From contig CAZBBS010000062.1 in NCBI GenBank assembly GCA_964490145.1, positions 1-15,635 of the forward strand: a DNA stretch of 15,635 bases, written 5' to 3'. Shown here in pieces: positions 1-7,343 of this stretch. Each line of letters starts with the position of its first letter. Position 1 is the stretch's first letter. The notes below the pieces were generated by a model. The model was not told where the DNA came from. It searched no databases and worked only from the letters and a program-made list of their open reading frames with translations. Source of the stretch: Eutrophocola sp964490145 (lineage in GTDB: Bacteria; Pseudomonadota; Gammaproteobacteria; Pseudomonadales; Pseudohongiellaceae). A program made the translations under genes and the position numbers.

Positions 1-51
<51 letters not shown>

Positions 52-88
52 ATAAAAGAAAATTCGGGGGGTGCCCGAAGAGCGGCGT

Positions 89-116
89 ATTATACCCGAG
101 ACCGGGGATTTGCCAA
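89..116 (-). promoter_or_regulatory. sigma70 promoter of the tRNA-Leu gene
   Basis: On the minus strand, TTGGCA (116-111, five of six consensus bases) is separated by 16 bases from a perfect TATAAT (94-89). The stretch just downstream, ACGCCGC, is a GC-rich discriminator of the kind found at stringently controlled stable-RNA promoters. Transcription would start around 82-83, about 30 bases before the mature tRNA 5' end at 51, leaving a short leader for RNase P to remove. Confidence 0.72.
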
Positions 117-139
117 GGTAAGGTGGGGCGGGCTCCCTG

Positions 140-167
140 TTGATGTAAAGCAATGACTTTTTATACC
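140..167 (+). promoter_or_regulatory. possible promoter of the antiporter gene
   Basis: TTGATG (140-145), then 16 bases, then TATACC (162-167) resembles a sigma70 promoter, with four of six consensus bases in each box. It lies about 45 bases before the antiporter ATG. The rest of the interval 52-212 holds the tRNA promoter and the ribosome-binding site; I see no other gene there. Confidence 0.35.
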
Positions 168-212
168 GTTGGCTGGATGATGAAAGCATTGATATATAAA
201 GAGGCGTGAACT

Positions 213-1553
213 ATGGAAGACATGTTGCAGCTGGCCATCATCTGGTGCGGCGTGTTTGTATCCTATGCGTTGGCCGGTCCGACGAAGCTGACACCGGTGC
301 TGTTTTTCCTGGCCTTTGGCTCCCTGATGGTCAATGTCGGTTTGCTGCCCCATGAAAGCACCGAGTTCATCAGGGGTTTCGCTGAAATCGGCATTATCCT
401 CATCATGTTTGCCCTGGGGTTTGAAGAGGATTCTTCCAAATTCATCAAGGGTATCAAGCGCAGCTGGGGTATTGCCCTGTTCGGGGCTTTAGCGCCGTTC
501 GCAGCAGCTTACCTGGTGGTGATGTATTTCTGGGAAGATCCCAAGCTGGCCATGATCTGCGGTCTGGCCATGACTGCCACGGCTGTTTCACTGACCATGG
601 TGTCCCTGAAAAGCGAAGGGTTGCAGAATTCCGGTGCGGCCACCGGGATCATGACCTCGGCTATCCTGGACGATATTGCCTCTCTGGCGGCAGTGGCCAT
701 CCTGATCCCCATGGCTACAGGGCAGGCGGACATCAGTCTCATCGGTGTTGGCGGCATACTGATCAAGGCAGTCCTGTTCTTCACCATCATCACCCTGCTT
801 GAACTGATTATTTTTCCTCACGACAGCAAGCTTGCCCTGTTTCAGGTCTACCCCTTCCTGAAATCCTTTGGCATGCGTGGTTTCATCGGGGTTGGGAAAG
901 GTGAGCATTCCACACTGGTGGTGCTGCTGACTGCTCTGCTGCTTGGATTGCTGTCATATGAGTTCGGGTTCCACCCGGCCGTGGGTGCCTATATGGCCGG
1001 GCTGATCATCAAGCAGGAGTATTTCCAGTTTCATGAGGACTTCCAGCAAGACAAGGGCGAAAGCGGCTACAGGGAAACCAAGCGCATTGTGGATAATGTG
1101 GCTTTTTCCTGGATCGGCCCGGTGTTCTTTGTGGAGCTGGGAACCAAGATCACCTTTGACCTGGACGTACTGGTAAGCGTGATTCCCCATGTAGCGTCAC
1201 TGACAGTTGGATTGCTGGTGGCACAGATACTCTCGGCGGCGCTGGCGGCCAGATATACCGGCAGTTTCCACTGGCATGAAAGTATCATGATCGGGTTTGG
1301 CATGCTGGGCAGGGCAGAACTGGCCTTTGTTGTGATGGATATTGGTTACGTGCAGAACCATGTGATTACCACTGAGGCGTTTTATACACTCATGGCGACG
1401 GCGTTTTTCCTGAATGTATCTGTGCCTGTCCTGATCAAGTGGTGGAAGCCCTATTACAGGGGTGACAAGTGCCTGGACCTGAAGCTGGGGGGAGCGAGTG
1501 TCCGCTTGTCCCTGCCCGATACCAAAGATGCCGCGAGCGCAGATGTCCTCTGA
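213..1553 (+). CDS. CPA2-type cation:proton antiporter
   Basis: This 446-residue inner-membrane protein is almost entirely hydrophobic segments (about 11-13 predicted by eye), as expected for a monovalent cation:proton antiporter of the CPA2 (NapA/Kef-like) family. The segment around residues 135-165, with T-A-T-A-V-S-L-T and then A-I-L-D-D-I-A-S, matches the unwound ion-binding core. Asp153-Asp154 occupy the place of the paired acidic (DD or ND) residues seen in electrogenic exchangers. A later G-F-H-P-A-V-G-A-Y-M-A-G-L segment is also typical. The protein ends in a short hydrophilic tail, without the RCK/TrkA-N domain of Kef systems. ATG 213 is chosen because of the AGAGG at about 200-204, 8 bases upstream. 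Transported ion (Na+, K+ or Li+) cannot be read. It precedes oxyR by 137 bases on the same strand, but oxyR seems to have its own promoter. Confidence 0.88.
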   Translation: MEDMLQLAIIWCGVFVSYALAGPTKLTPVLFFLAFGSLMVNVGLLPHESTEFIRGFAEIGIILIMFALGFEEDSSKFIKGIKRSWGIALFGALAPFAAAYLVVMYFWEDPKLAMICGLAMTATAVSLTMVSLKSEGLQNSGAATGIMTSAILDDIASLAAVAILIPMATGQADISLIGVGGILIKAVLFFTIITLLELIIFPHDSKLALFQVYPFLKSFGMRGFIGVGKGEHSTLVVLLTALLLGLLSYEFGFHPAVGAYMAGLIIKQEYFQFHEDFQQDKGESGYRETKRIVDNVAFSWIGPVFFVELGTKITFDLDVLVSVIPHVASLTVGLLVAQILSAALAARYTGSFHWHESIMIGFGMLGRAELAFVVMDIGYVQNHVITTEAFYTLMATAFFLNVSVPVLIKWWKPYYRGDKCLDLKLGGASVRLSLPDTKDAASADVL

Positions 1554-1589
1554 AATGCCGGGAAGCCTGGATAACGGGATAGGAAGGGG

Positions 1590-1664
1590 CGATAGAGGCC
1601 ATTGATGTTTTCGATTGTACAAAGTTGCTATCGACTGGGACTATTCATAGGAAATATATATAAT
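1590..1664 (+). promoter_or_regulatory. oxyR promoter region with candidate OxyR half-sites
   Basis: A perfect -10 hexamer TATAAT lies at 1659-1664, but no good -35 box is placed 16-18 bases before it. ATAG/CTAT tetramers, the core of the known OxyR consensus (ATAGnTnnnAnCTAT, repeated after 7 bases), occur at 1592-1595, 1628-1631, 1641-1644 and 1647-1650. The 15-mer at 1630-1644 keeps seven of nine defined consensus positions by eye. The pair spacing does not fit the full four-half-site consensus exactly. OxyR autoregulation is known in enteric bacteria; here it is inferred. Confidence 0.4.
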
Positions 1665-1665
1665 A

Positions 1666-1686
1666 AAAACCAATTCAATTGGTTTT
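1666..1686 (+). repeat. perfect inverted repeat just before the oxyR start
   Basis: Ten-base arms AAAACCAATT (1666-1675) and AATTGGTTTT (1677-1686) flank a single C. The repeat begins just after the -10 box and ends four bases before the oxyR ATG, so it occupies the place where a Shine-Dalgarno sequence would be. It could be an operator, or it could affect initiation in the mRNA. With a one-base centre, a DNA operator is more natural than an RNA hairpin. Confidence 0.6.
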
Positions 1687-1690
1687 CCTT

Positions 1691-2593
1691 ATGATAAAAA
1701 TTCGCGAGCTTGAGTATCTGGACGCCATCGAGCGCTTCAAGCATTTTGGCAAGGCGGCTGAAGCCTGTCATGTCAGCCAACCCACGCTCAGCGGGCAGAT
1801 CATCAAGCTGGAAGAGCAGCTGGGTGTCACGCTGATTGAGCGTCATCGCCGTAATATCATGCTCACACCGGCAGGTAACCAGTTGCTCGCCAAGGCCAGG
1901 AAAGTACTCAATGCCGCCCATGATCTGGAAGTCACTGCCAAAAGTCTGGGCGATCCCCTGAGCGGCGAAGTGCACCTGGGCTTGATTCCCACACTGGCAC
2001 CTTACCTGCTGCCGCACATCATGCCGGACCTGATCGAATCGCTCCCGCGTCTGGAATTTTTCCTGCATGAAAAACAGACTGCCGACCTGCTACGGGATCT
2101 GGATCAGGGGAATCTTGATGCCCTGGTCCTGCCGTGGCTGGATGATATGACCGACTTTGATGCCTACGACCTGTTTGACGAACCCTTTGTGCTGGCGGTC
2201 AATAAAAAGCATCCTCTTGCCGGTAAGAAACGGGTCAGACTGGAAGACCTGAAAGGCTGTCATGTGCTGACCCTTGAAGATGGGCACTGCCTGCGGGATC
2301 AGGCCCTGGGCTACTGTTTCAGTGCCGGTGCTGACGAAGACAAGCGTTTCCAGGCCACCAGCCTGGAGACGCTGCGTTATATGGTGTCCTCAGGTATCGG
2401 CATCACCCTATTGCCAAAGCTTTCCGTAGTGGACCAGCGCGAAAACCAGGACATTGTTTATATCCCGTTTCAGAAACCGGTGCCTAACCGCCGTATCGTG
2501 CTGCTGATCCGGCAAAATTACACCCGACTGGAAACGGTCCGGGAAATTGTTTCCATTATCCGGAAAACCGTCAAGGCAAACCTGAAGCTGTAA
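1691..2593 (+). CDS. oxyR: OxyR, LysR-type hydrogen peroxide sensor and regulator
   Basis: This 300-residue cytoplasmic regulator senses peroxide through a reversible disulfide and controls antioxidant genes. The N-terminal winged helix-turn-helix (residues about 1-60) includes C-H-V-S-Q-P-T-L-S-G-Q, nearly identical to E. coli OxyR. The redox signature L-E-D-G-H-C-L-R-D-Q, then C, gives Cys200 and Cys209, the same nine-residue spacing as E. coli Cys199/Cys208. It is followed by A-G-A-D-E-D and A-T-S-L-E-T-L-R, also hallmark OxyR sequence. Length is normal for the family. An in-frame TTG at 1679 would add four residues, but the ATG at 1691 aligns with the usual OxyR N-terminus. Neither start has a visible Shine-Dalgarno sequence, which is odd for this window. 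An additional Cys190 lies ten residues before the peroxidatic Cys. The function is very secure; target genes are not visible nearby. Confidence 0.95.
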   Translation: MIKIRELEYLDAIERFKHFGKAAEACHVSQPTLSGQIIKLEEQLGVTLIERHRRNIMLTPAGNQLLAKARKVLNAAHDLEVTAKSLGDPLSGEVHLGLIPTLAPYLLPHIMPDLIESLPRLEFFLHEKQTADLLRDLDQGNLDALVLPWLDDMTDFDAYDLFDEPFVLAVNKKHPLAGKKRVRLEDLKGCHVLTLEDGHCLRDQALGYCFSAGADEDKRFQATSLETLRYMVSSGIGITLLPKLSVVDQRENQDIVYIPFQKPVPNRRIVLLIRQNYTRLETVREIVSIIRKTVKANLKL

Positions 2594-2598
2594 ATTCC

Positions 2599-2626
2599 CT
2601 GACAGGCTGGACGCTTCTGACATACT
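2599..2626 (+). promoter_or_regulatory. possible promoter of the DUF6152 gene
   Basis: CTGACA (2599-2604, five of six bases), then 16 bases, then CATACT (2621-2626, four of six). It lies in the 71-base gap between oxyR and the DUF6152 gene, giving a leader of about 30 bases before the GGGGA ribosome-binding site at 2653-2657. Confidence 0.35.
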
Positions 2627-2664
2627 GTTTTACGCTTGCGGCAGAATTTTTTGGGGAAATTATT

Positions 2665-3762
2665 ATGTCGTCACCAATCTATCACCGACTCATTCTTGCC
2701 GGAATCCTGTTGGCTCAGCCGTTTATGCCTTCAGCTTTAGCCCACCATTCATTTGCCATCTACGACCAGGCCAATCCGGTCACCATGGATGGCGTGGTCA
2801 GGGAGCATCGCTGGACCAACCCCCATGCCGCGGTGGTGCTGATCGTGACTGATGAGGATGGCACCGAGACCGACTGGGTGCTGGACCAGGGGCCGGTCAA
2901 TATGCTCTCCCGTCAGGGCTGGACCCGGGACACCCTGAAGCCCGGTGACAGAATTACTGTCGAATTCTCTCCCCTGCACAGTGGCCAGCCTGGCGGACTG
3001 CTCGGCAGCTGGGAATTCACGACGGAAGAAAAAGTGCAGTTGAGTGGGGCTGGCACCATACTGCGCGTCTCACGACCTGATCCCGTCCCCATGAGCGAGG
3101 CAGAGGCACGGAACTTCAATGGGGTTTGGGCCAATGCCAGTGGAGGCATCCATTTTGATACGCTCAATTCACCTTCCAGGCGCGGACAGCAGCCGCCACT
3201 AAAACCCGAATATATGGCGCAATGGCAGCAGCGCTGGGCAGATGCCGATGCCGGCAAATCCACCACCGATCCCACAGCCCGCTGTATCCCGCCAGGTTTT
3301 CCCCGCTTCCTGACCATGGTTCTGCCCGGCGAGATACTGCAGGCAGAACATCAGCTTAACTGGTATGCCGAGTTCAGTGAGGCCACAGTGCGTGTTTTCC
3401 TCGATGGAAGGGCGGTGCCGGCTGACCTGGTCCCGAGCTTCAACGGATTTTCCACCGGGCACTGGGAAGGCAATGCTTTGGTTGTACAGACTATTGCTCT
3501 GCGCGGCGATACGCTGGTTGATACCACGGGCGTGCCCCATAGCGATGAATTAACGGTGAACTGGCGGATGTCCAAAGTAACGCCCGACTTTTTTGAAGTG
3601 GAAGTGGAACTGGTTGATCCGGTGGTCTTCACCCAGCCCTGGACCACCACCCGCTACTATGCCCGTTTGCCTGAAGGGGAGTTTGTCCAGGAGTATGCCT
3701 GCCAGGCGGGCAACCGCTTCGAAGTCAATGCAGCGGGCGAGATAGAAGTGATATTTGAATGA
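2665..3762 (+). CDS. secreted DUF6152-family protein with a C-terminal beta-rich domain
   Basis: This 365-residue protein carries a Sec signal peptide (residues 1-26, hydrophobic core I-L-A-G-I-L-L-A) with an A-L-A signal peptidase I site, so the mature protein would begin with His27-His28. Residues about 27-130 match DUF6152 as I know it: H-H-S-F-A at the start, then W-T-N-P-H, and G-W-T-R-D-T-L-K-P-G-D before the final strands. Residues about 145-365 resemble a second uncharacterised region found in periplasmic proteins (C-I-P-P-G-F-P-R, then F-N-G-F-S-T-G-H-W-E-G, then P-H-S-D-E-L). Start ATG 2665 has GGGGA seven bases upstream. The gene stands alone, ending 2 bases from the convergent metallophosphatase stop. 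No biochemical role is established for these domains that I know of. The histidine-rich mature N-terminus invites a metal-binding guess only. Confidence 0.8.
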   Translation: MSSPIYHRLILAGILLAQPFMPSALAHHSFAIYDQANPVTMDGVVREHRWTNPHAAVVLIVTDEDGTETDWVLDQGPVNMLSRQGWTRDTLKPGDRITVEFSPLHSGQPGGLLGSWEFTTEEKVQLSGAGTILRVSRPDPVPMSEAEARNFNGVWANASGGIHFDTLNSPSRRGQQPPLKPEYMAQWQQRWADADAGKSTTDPTARCIPPGFPRFLTMVLPGEILQAEHQLNWYAEFSEATVRVFLDGRAVPADLVPSFNGFSTGHWEGNALVVQTIALRGDTLVDTTGVPHSDELTVNWRMSKVTPDFFEVEVELVDPVVFTQPWTTTRYYARLPEGEFVQEYACQAGNRFEVNAAGEIEVIFE

Positions 3763-3764
3763 GG

Positions 3765-5210
3765 TCAGTCCAGACTGATGGGTCTGGCTGCAGACGATTG
3801 CCTGGATTTTATCCAATCGACAAAGGGCTGCCGGTAGTTGATGCCGGTATCGACGCTGCCTGCGCTCGCACCATTGTTAGCGCTGAAAAAATCCCCACCG
3901 GAAAACAGAAAACTGTTGGTCAGCAACCGGTATTGCTGGCGGTCAGCCAGTGGCAATCCGGTTGCTGATAAAATCCATTCGTCATTTTTCCTTTCCAGGC
4001 CGGCAACCACTAGGCGATTCCCCCGGTCCAGGCTGCGCCTGATGCGGGCACCTGAAACCTGCACATCGATAATGGTGTTGTCAAAGGGCAGCATACCAAC
4101 AATATCACCCAGCGTGATTTTACCCTTCGGCAGTGCCGCGCGAATTCCACCGCGGTTGGTGATGGCAATGTCTGCCTCGGGATAGGCCAGAAGCCAGCTG
4201 TCAATAATGCTTTGATCGAGAACCTTGCCTTCCGGGACGAAATTCCTGCTCCAGCCAAGGACTTCATCCAGAGCCCGGGATGACTGGGCGTCCCACTTGG
4301 TTATGATGCCGGCGATGTCCTTGTCCCGGCTATCTGAACCATTCCTGACAGTGCCATAGCCGGTGAGTACAGGCTTATCGTTTGTATTGTCTACACGAAA
4401 AACAGCCCTGGCATATGACGTGTAGTGATAACCACCGCCAAGAACCGCAGTATCACCAATGGTTCTGGCAACCAGTTCATTACAGTGACCGCCACCAGCC
4501 AGGTCGATCCCCAGGTCACCGAGGCTTTCCACCAGGGGTTCGAGTTCTTCCATGCAGACATGGGCAATGATGAATTGCAGGTCGGTTCCCACCAGGGCAG
4601 GAAAGGTTTTTCGCACTGCCGCTTCATAATCAGTGAATGCCAGGTCGCTGATGTTGGCCGGATTGGTGACGTAAGGCGTACTGGTTGTGGTCAACCCGAT
4701 GATGCCGACACGGAAACCGTAAACCTCGACAATGGTATAGGGCAGGATGCCCAGGTCTTCAGGGACAAGACCGGATGCTTTCCATGAGGTGTTGGCACTC
4801 AGGTAAGGAAATTCTGCCTCTCGGGTTCGACGGGTTAATGCCTCAAGGCCGAAATCAAATTCATGATTGCCAACAGCGGAAGCGTCGTAGTCCATGGCGT
4901 TCATCACTTCAACCATACTCTGGCCCTCCACCCAGGTGGAAATGGCCGGTCCGGTCCAGTTATCGCCGCCGCTGAGGACAAGAAAAGGACCGTCTTTGCG
5001 ATAACCTTCTCTTTCCTGCCACAGCTGGTAAAGGTTTGCGGCTCCCTGGTCAGGGCGCATGCCTTCCATCCAGCCGTGCTCGTCATTGGTATATAAAACG
5101 GTGAGATCACGTGGCGAGTTGTCCTGCTGGGTAAAGGTCTCACCCGCCCACAGGAAGAGGGTGAACGCTACGAATGATTGAAAGAGCCTGGCCAGTACAG
5201 ATTGCTTCAT
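3765..5210 (-). CDS. UshA-like metallophosphatase / 5'-nucleotidase family protein
   Basis: This 481-residue exported enzyme should hydrolyse a phosphoester such as a nucleotide or UDP-sugar in the periplasm. The N-terminus (M-K-Q-S-V-L onward, hydrophobic to about residue 23) is a signal peptide. The two-metal calcineurin-type domain shows T-N-D-E-H-G (Asp43, His45), G-G-D-N-W-T-G (Asp83), G-N-H-E-F-D (Asn115, His116), A-H-V-C (His217) and G-G-G-H-C-N (His242, Asn244). The last position is Gln in E. coli UshA and His in many relatives, so Asn here is a variation. The C-terminal 5'-nucleotidase domain (residues about 295-470) has N-R-G-G-I-R-A and P-F-D-N-T for substrate binding. ATG 5210 gives the best signal peptide; ATG 5216 would add two residues, and neither has a clear Shine-Dalgarno. 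The open frame continues to 5513, but that part overlaps the divergent dehydrogenase. Substrate is not determined. Confidence 0.85.
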   Translation of the reverse strand: MKQSVLARLFQSFVAFTLFLWAGETFTQQDNSPRDLTVLYTNDEHGWMEGMRPDQGAANLYQLWQEREGYRKDGPFLVLSGGDNWTGPAISTWVEGQSMVEVMNAMDYDASAVGNHEFDFGLEALTRRTREAEFPYLSANTSWKASGLVPEDLGILPYTIVEVYGFRVGIIGLTTTSTPYVTNPANISDLAFTDYEAAVRKTFPALVGTDLQFIIAHVCMEELEPLVESLGDLGIDLAGGGHCNELVARTIGDTAVLGGGYHYTSYARAVFRVDNTNDKPVLTGYGTVRNGSDSRDKDIAGIITKWDAQSSRALDEVLGWSRNFVPEGKVLDQSIIDSWLLAYPEADIAITNRGGIRAALPKGKITLGDIVGMLPFDNTIIDVQVSGARIRRSLDRGNRLVVAGLERKNDEWILSATGLPLADRQQYRLLTNSFLFSGGDFFSANNGASAGSVDTGINYRQPFVDWIKSRQSSAARPISLD

Positions 5211-5307
5211 AGGCATATGGTAGCGCAGCTTTGCCCGTGTTGTTTGGCTGATCTGTCCAAGGCAGGTGCATTTGGGTATATTTTCAGTCACATTCTTGGA
5301 GTTGTTT

Positions 5308-6408
5308 ATGCCGGTATCAGTTGCAGCCGCTGTCCTGCGGTCCCTGGAAGAGCAGTTCACCCTGGAAACCTTATCCCTGGATGAGCCAGGTGAAGATGAG
5401 GTGTTGGTGAAGGTCACGGCTACAGGTATCTGCCACACCGATATCAAGGTGAGTAGGGGATACGCGAATGTTCCCTTGCCGGTAGTGCTGGGACATGAAG
5501 GTGCCGGCATCATCGAAAGGACCGGGAAAGGGGTGACAGGTTTTGCTGCCGGCGATCATGTTGTCCTGACCTTCCCCTCCTGTGGGCAGTGCGCTCCCTG
5601 CATCAGCAGTCATCCTGCATATTGTGATCAGGGGCAGGTGTTGTCCTTTCAATGCAGCTCAATGCCGTTGCATGGCAATGGCGGGGCGGTCCATGGCGGC
5701 TTTTTTGGTCAGTCTTCTTTTGCGACCCATGCCCTGTGCCGGGTAGACAATGTTGTGAAGGTAGACAGCAGTCTGCCATTGGAAAAACTTGGTCCTCTGG
5801 GCTGCGGCTTCCAGACCGGAGCCGGGGCTGTACTGAATGTCATGCAACCGGTACCGGGGCAGTCACTGGCTGTTTTTGGCAGCGGCAATGTGGGCCTGAG
5901 TGCAGTAATGGCGGCGCGCATTGCTGGCATGAATCCCGTGATTGCATTGGACGTGAGTCCCGACCGCCTGGCCATGGCCGCCTCACTCGGGGCAACGCAT
6001 GTTCTTGACCTGACAACAAATCAGGATCCGGTGGCGTCAATTCATGCCCTTGTTAAGGGTGGCGTCAATTATGCCCTGGATACCATCAATCACCCGCCGC
6101 TGGTGAGGCAGGCATTTGAATCCCTGGCCAATCGGGGAACCTGCATTCACAGTGGCGGCGGTGGCAAGGATCTTTGCTTTCCCGGCAGTCATCTGCTCCA
6201 TGGCAGGACTATCACCGGTGTTATCCAGGGGGACAGTGATCCGAAATCGTTTATCCCGCAATTAATCGACTATTACCGGGAAGGGCGCTTTCCGTTTGAC
6301 CGGTTGCTAACGTTTTACGAGCTGGCGCAGATCAATCAGGCGGTCGAAGACATGGAAGCGGGGAAGGTGATCAAGCCGGTCCTGCGCATGCCGGAGAGTT
6401 TGGCTTAG
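5308..6408 (+). CDS. zinc-dependent alcohol dehydrogenase (aryl/class III-like MDR)
   Basis: This 366-residue cytoplasmic enzyme should oxidise an alcohol (or reduce the aldehyde) with NAD. It has the full zinc medium-chain dehydrogenase layout. Catalytic zinc ligands are Cys42 (G-I-C-H-T-D), His63-Glu64 (G-H-E-G) and Cys166 (L-G-C-G). Structural zinc ligands are Cys92, 95, 98 and 106. The Rossmann glycines are G-S-G-N-V-G (191-196), with Asp215 ending the second strand, which favours NAD. The extended region after Cys106 and the L-G-C-G-F-Q-T-G segment resemble aryl-alcohol (XylB/AreB) and class III enzymes more than threonine dehydrogenases. ATG 5308 has GGAG six bases upstream; an in-frame ATG at 5266 lies upstream but lacks this context. 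It diverges from the metallophosphatase, and its TAG (6406-6408) overlaps the convergent TAA (6405-6407) of the DUF4159 gene. The actual alcohol is unknown. Confidence 0.87.
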   Translation: MPVSVAAAVLRSLEEQFTLETLSLDEPGEDEVLVKVTATGICHTDIKVSRGYANVPLPVVLGHEGAGIIERTGKGVTGFAAGDHVVLTFPSCGQCAPCISSHPAYCDQGQVLSFQCSSMPLHGNGGAVHGGFFGQSSFATHALCRVDNVVKVDSSLPLEKLGPLGCGFQTGAGAVLNVMQPVPGQSLAVFGSGNVGLSAVMAARIAGMNPVIALDVSPDRLAMAASLGATHVLDLTTNQDPVASIHALVKGGVNYALDTINHPPLVRQAFESLANRGTCIHSGGGGKDLCFPGSHLLHGRTITGVIQGDSDPKSFIPQLIDYYREGRFPFDRLLTFYELAQINQAVEDMEAGKVIKPVLRMPESLA

Positions 6409-7229
6409 TGGGTCAGGGCATAGACGGCAAAATTGACGCCCATGCGGATTGACAGGTTGGCCTCATACTGGGGGTAGCCGGGATCGTTGGCCCGTTGCCA
6501 GCCATCGGCAATGTCGTTGTTGAAGGTGATCATCACCATGATGCGGCCATCATCATCCAGGATAGCCCGCCACTTGGGCTCTTCACCGCCTTCCCGGTAG
6601 CCCCGTGGCAGATACTGCCAGGTCGGAATCTGCCGTTTGTCGTCCAGGTCAAAGGCAATGTGGAAAATCGGGTGGTTGTCAGGCAAGTCCACCACCGGGC
6701 GATCGGGAAAAATCCGCTGCAGGGTTTTCATGAATCCGCTCCATTCATAGTCACCGTAGAAGCTGTCACAGAGCAAAAAGCCGCCCTTGAGCAGATGTTC
6801 CCTCAGTTTCCGGGCCTGGGCATCGGTCAGATTCCAGCTGCCCACAACACCGGAGACCAGAAAGGGCCAGAAAAAGGCATCATCACCATCATCCAGGTTT
6901 ACCGGTTGTTCTACTGATCGGACATTCACCGTGCTCAGCCGTTCCAGCAACCGGGCGAAAGTGCGGTCTCCTTCCGGGTAGTCGACAGTCCAGGCGGTAC
7001 GCCCCTGCCGCCAGTCGCCGGGGCCGCTGGGAAATGGACCTCTTTCATACTGGGGAAACATCAATCTGCCCACAACAAATTCGCCGGGCTCCTGATAATC
7101 CTCCGGCAGGTCCGGACGCCCCCGGAAACCCTCCATGCTGGGATACTCCCGCCATTCGCGCTGGGCGTTTGTACCCTGGGCGGCGGCTAGCAGCATGATG
7201 GCAAGATTGATCAGGACAAGGGCTTTCAT
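6405..7229 (-). CDS. secreted DUF4159 domain protein
   Basis: This 274-residue protein has a clear Sec signal peptide (residues 1-22, L-A-I-M-L-L-A-A-A core, probable cleavage after T-N-A). The rest matches DUF4159 as I know it: a region with V-V-G-R-L-M-F-P-Q-Y near the start, a middle P-F-L-V-S-G segment followed by A-R-K-L-R-E-H-L-L-K-G-G-F-L-L-C-D, and a C-terminal P-K-W-R-A-I-L-D-D-D-G-R-I-M-V-M-I-T-F-N-N-D. The G-G-F-L-L-C-D segment recalls the glutamine amidotransferase-like fold often paired with this domain. DUF4159 genes usually sit near MoxR ATPase and DUF58 genes; none is here, so this copy is solitary. No strong Shine-Dalgarno precedes ATG 7229. The stop overlaps the convergent dehydrogenase stop. 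Function unknown. Confidence 0.82.
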   Translation of the reverse strand: MKALVLINLAIMLLAAAQGTNAQREWREYPSMEGFRGRPDLPEDYQEPGEFVVGRLMFPQYERGPFPSGPGDWRQGRTAWTVDYPEGDRTFARLLERLSTVNVRSVEQPVNLDDGDDAFFWPFLVSGVVGSWNLTDAQARKLREHLLKGGFLLCDSFYGDYEWSGFMKTLQRIFPDRPVVDLPDNHPIFHIAFDLDDKRQIPTWQYLPRGYREGGEEPKWRAILDDDGRIMVMITFNNDIADGWQRANDPGYPQYEANLSIRMGVNFAVYALTH

Positions 7230-7273
7230 GGATCAAGCATAGCGTGAGACGGACAGGGGCAAAAGCGGTAACA

Positions 7274-7303
7274 TTGGCAGCTGCCAGTGACACTTGGTAT
7301 AAC
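7274..7303 (+). promoter_or_regulatory. sigma70 promoter of the second dehydrogenase, with a palindrome over the -35 box
   Basis: TTGGCA (7274-7279, five of six), an 18-base spacer, and TATAAC (7298-7303, five of six) preceded by TGG, an extended -10. A perfect 12-bp palindrome TGGCAGCTGCCA (7275-7286) overlaps the -35 hexamer and the start of the spacer, a position suited to a repressor site. The start codon follows about 40 bases downstream, with AGGGGAG at 7333-7339. Confidence 0.6.
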
Positions 7304-7343
7304 AGTATTTTTTCGATCACACCAATTACACAAGGGGAGCCGT

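Noticed and set aside
213..1553. KefB/KefC potassium efflux system
   Set aside because: There is no C-terminal RCK/TrkA-N nucleotide-binding domain, and the core carries an Asp-Asp pair not typical of Kef.
1679..1690. TTG start for oxyR
   Set aside because: It lies within the palindrome, has no Shine-Dalgarno and adds four residues not expected in OxyR; ATG 1691 fits the family N-terminus.
5211..5513. Upstream extension of the metallophosphatase frame
   Set aside because: It overlaps the start of the divergent dehydrogenase and would put about 100 residues before an evident signal peptide.
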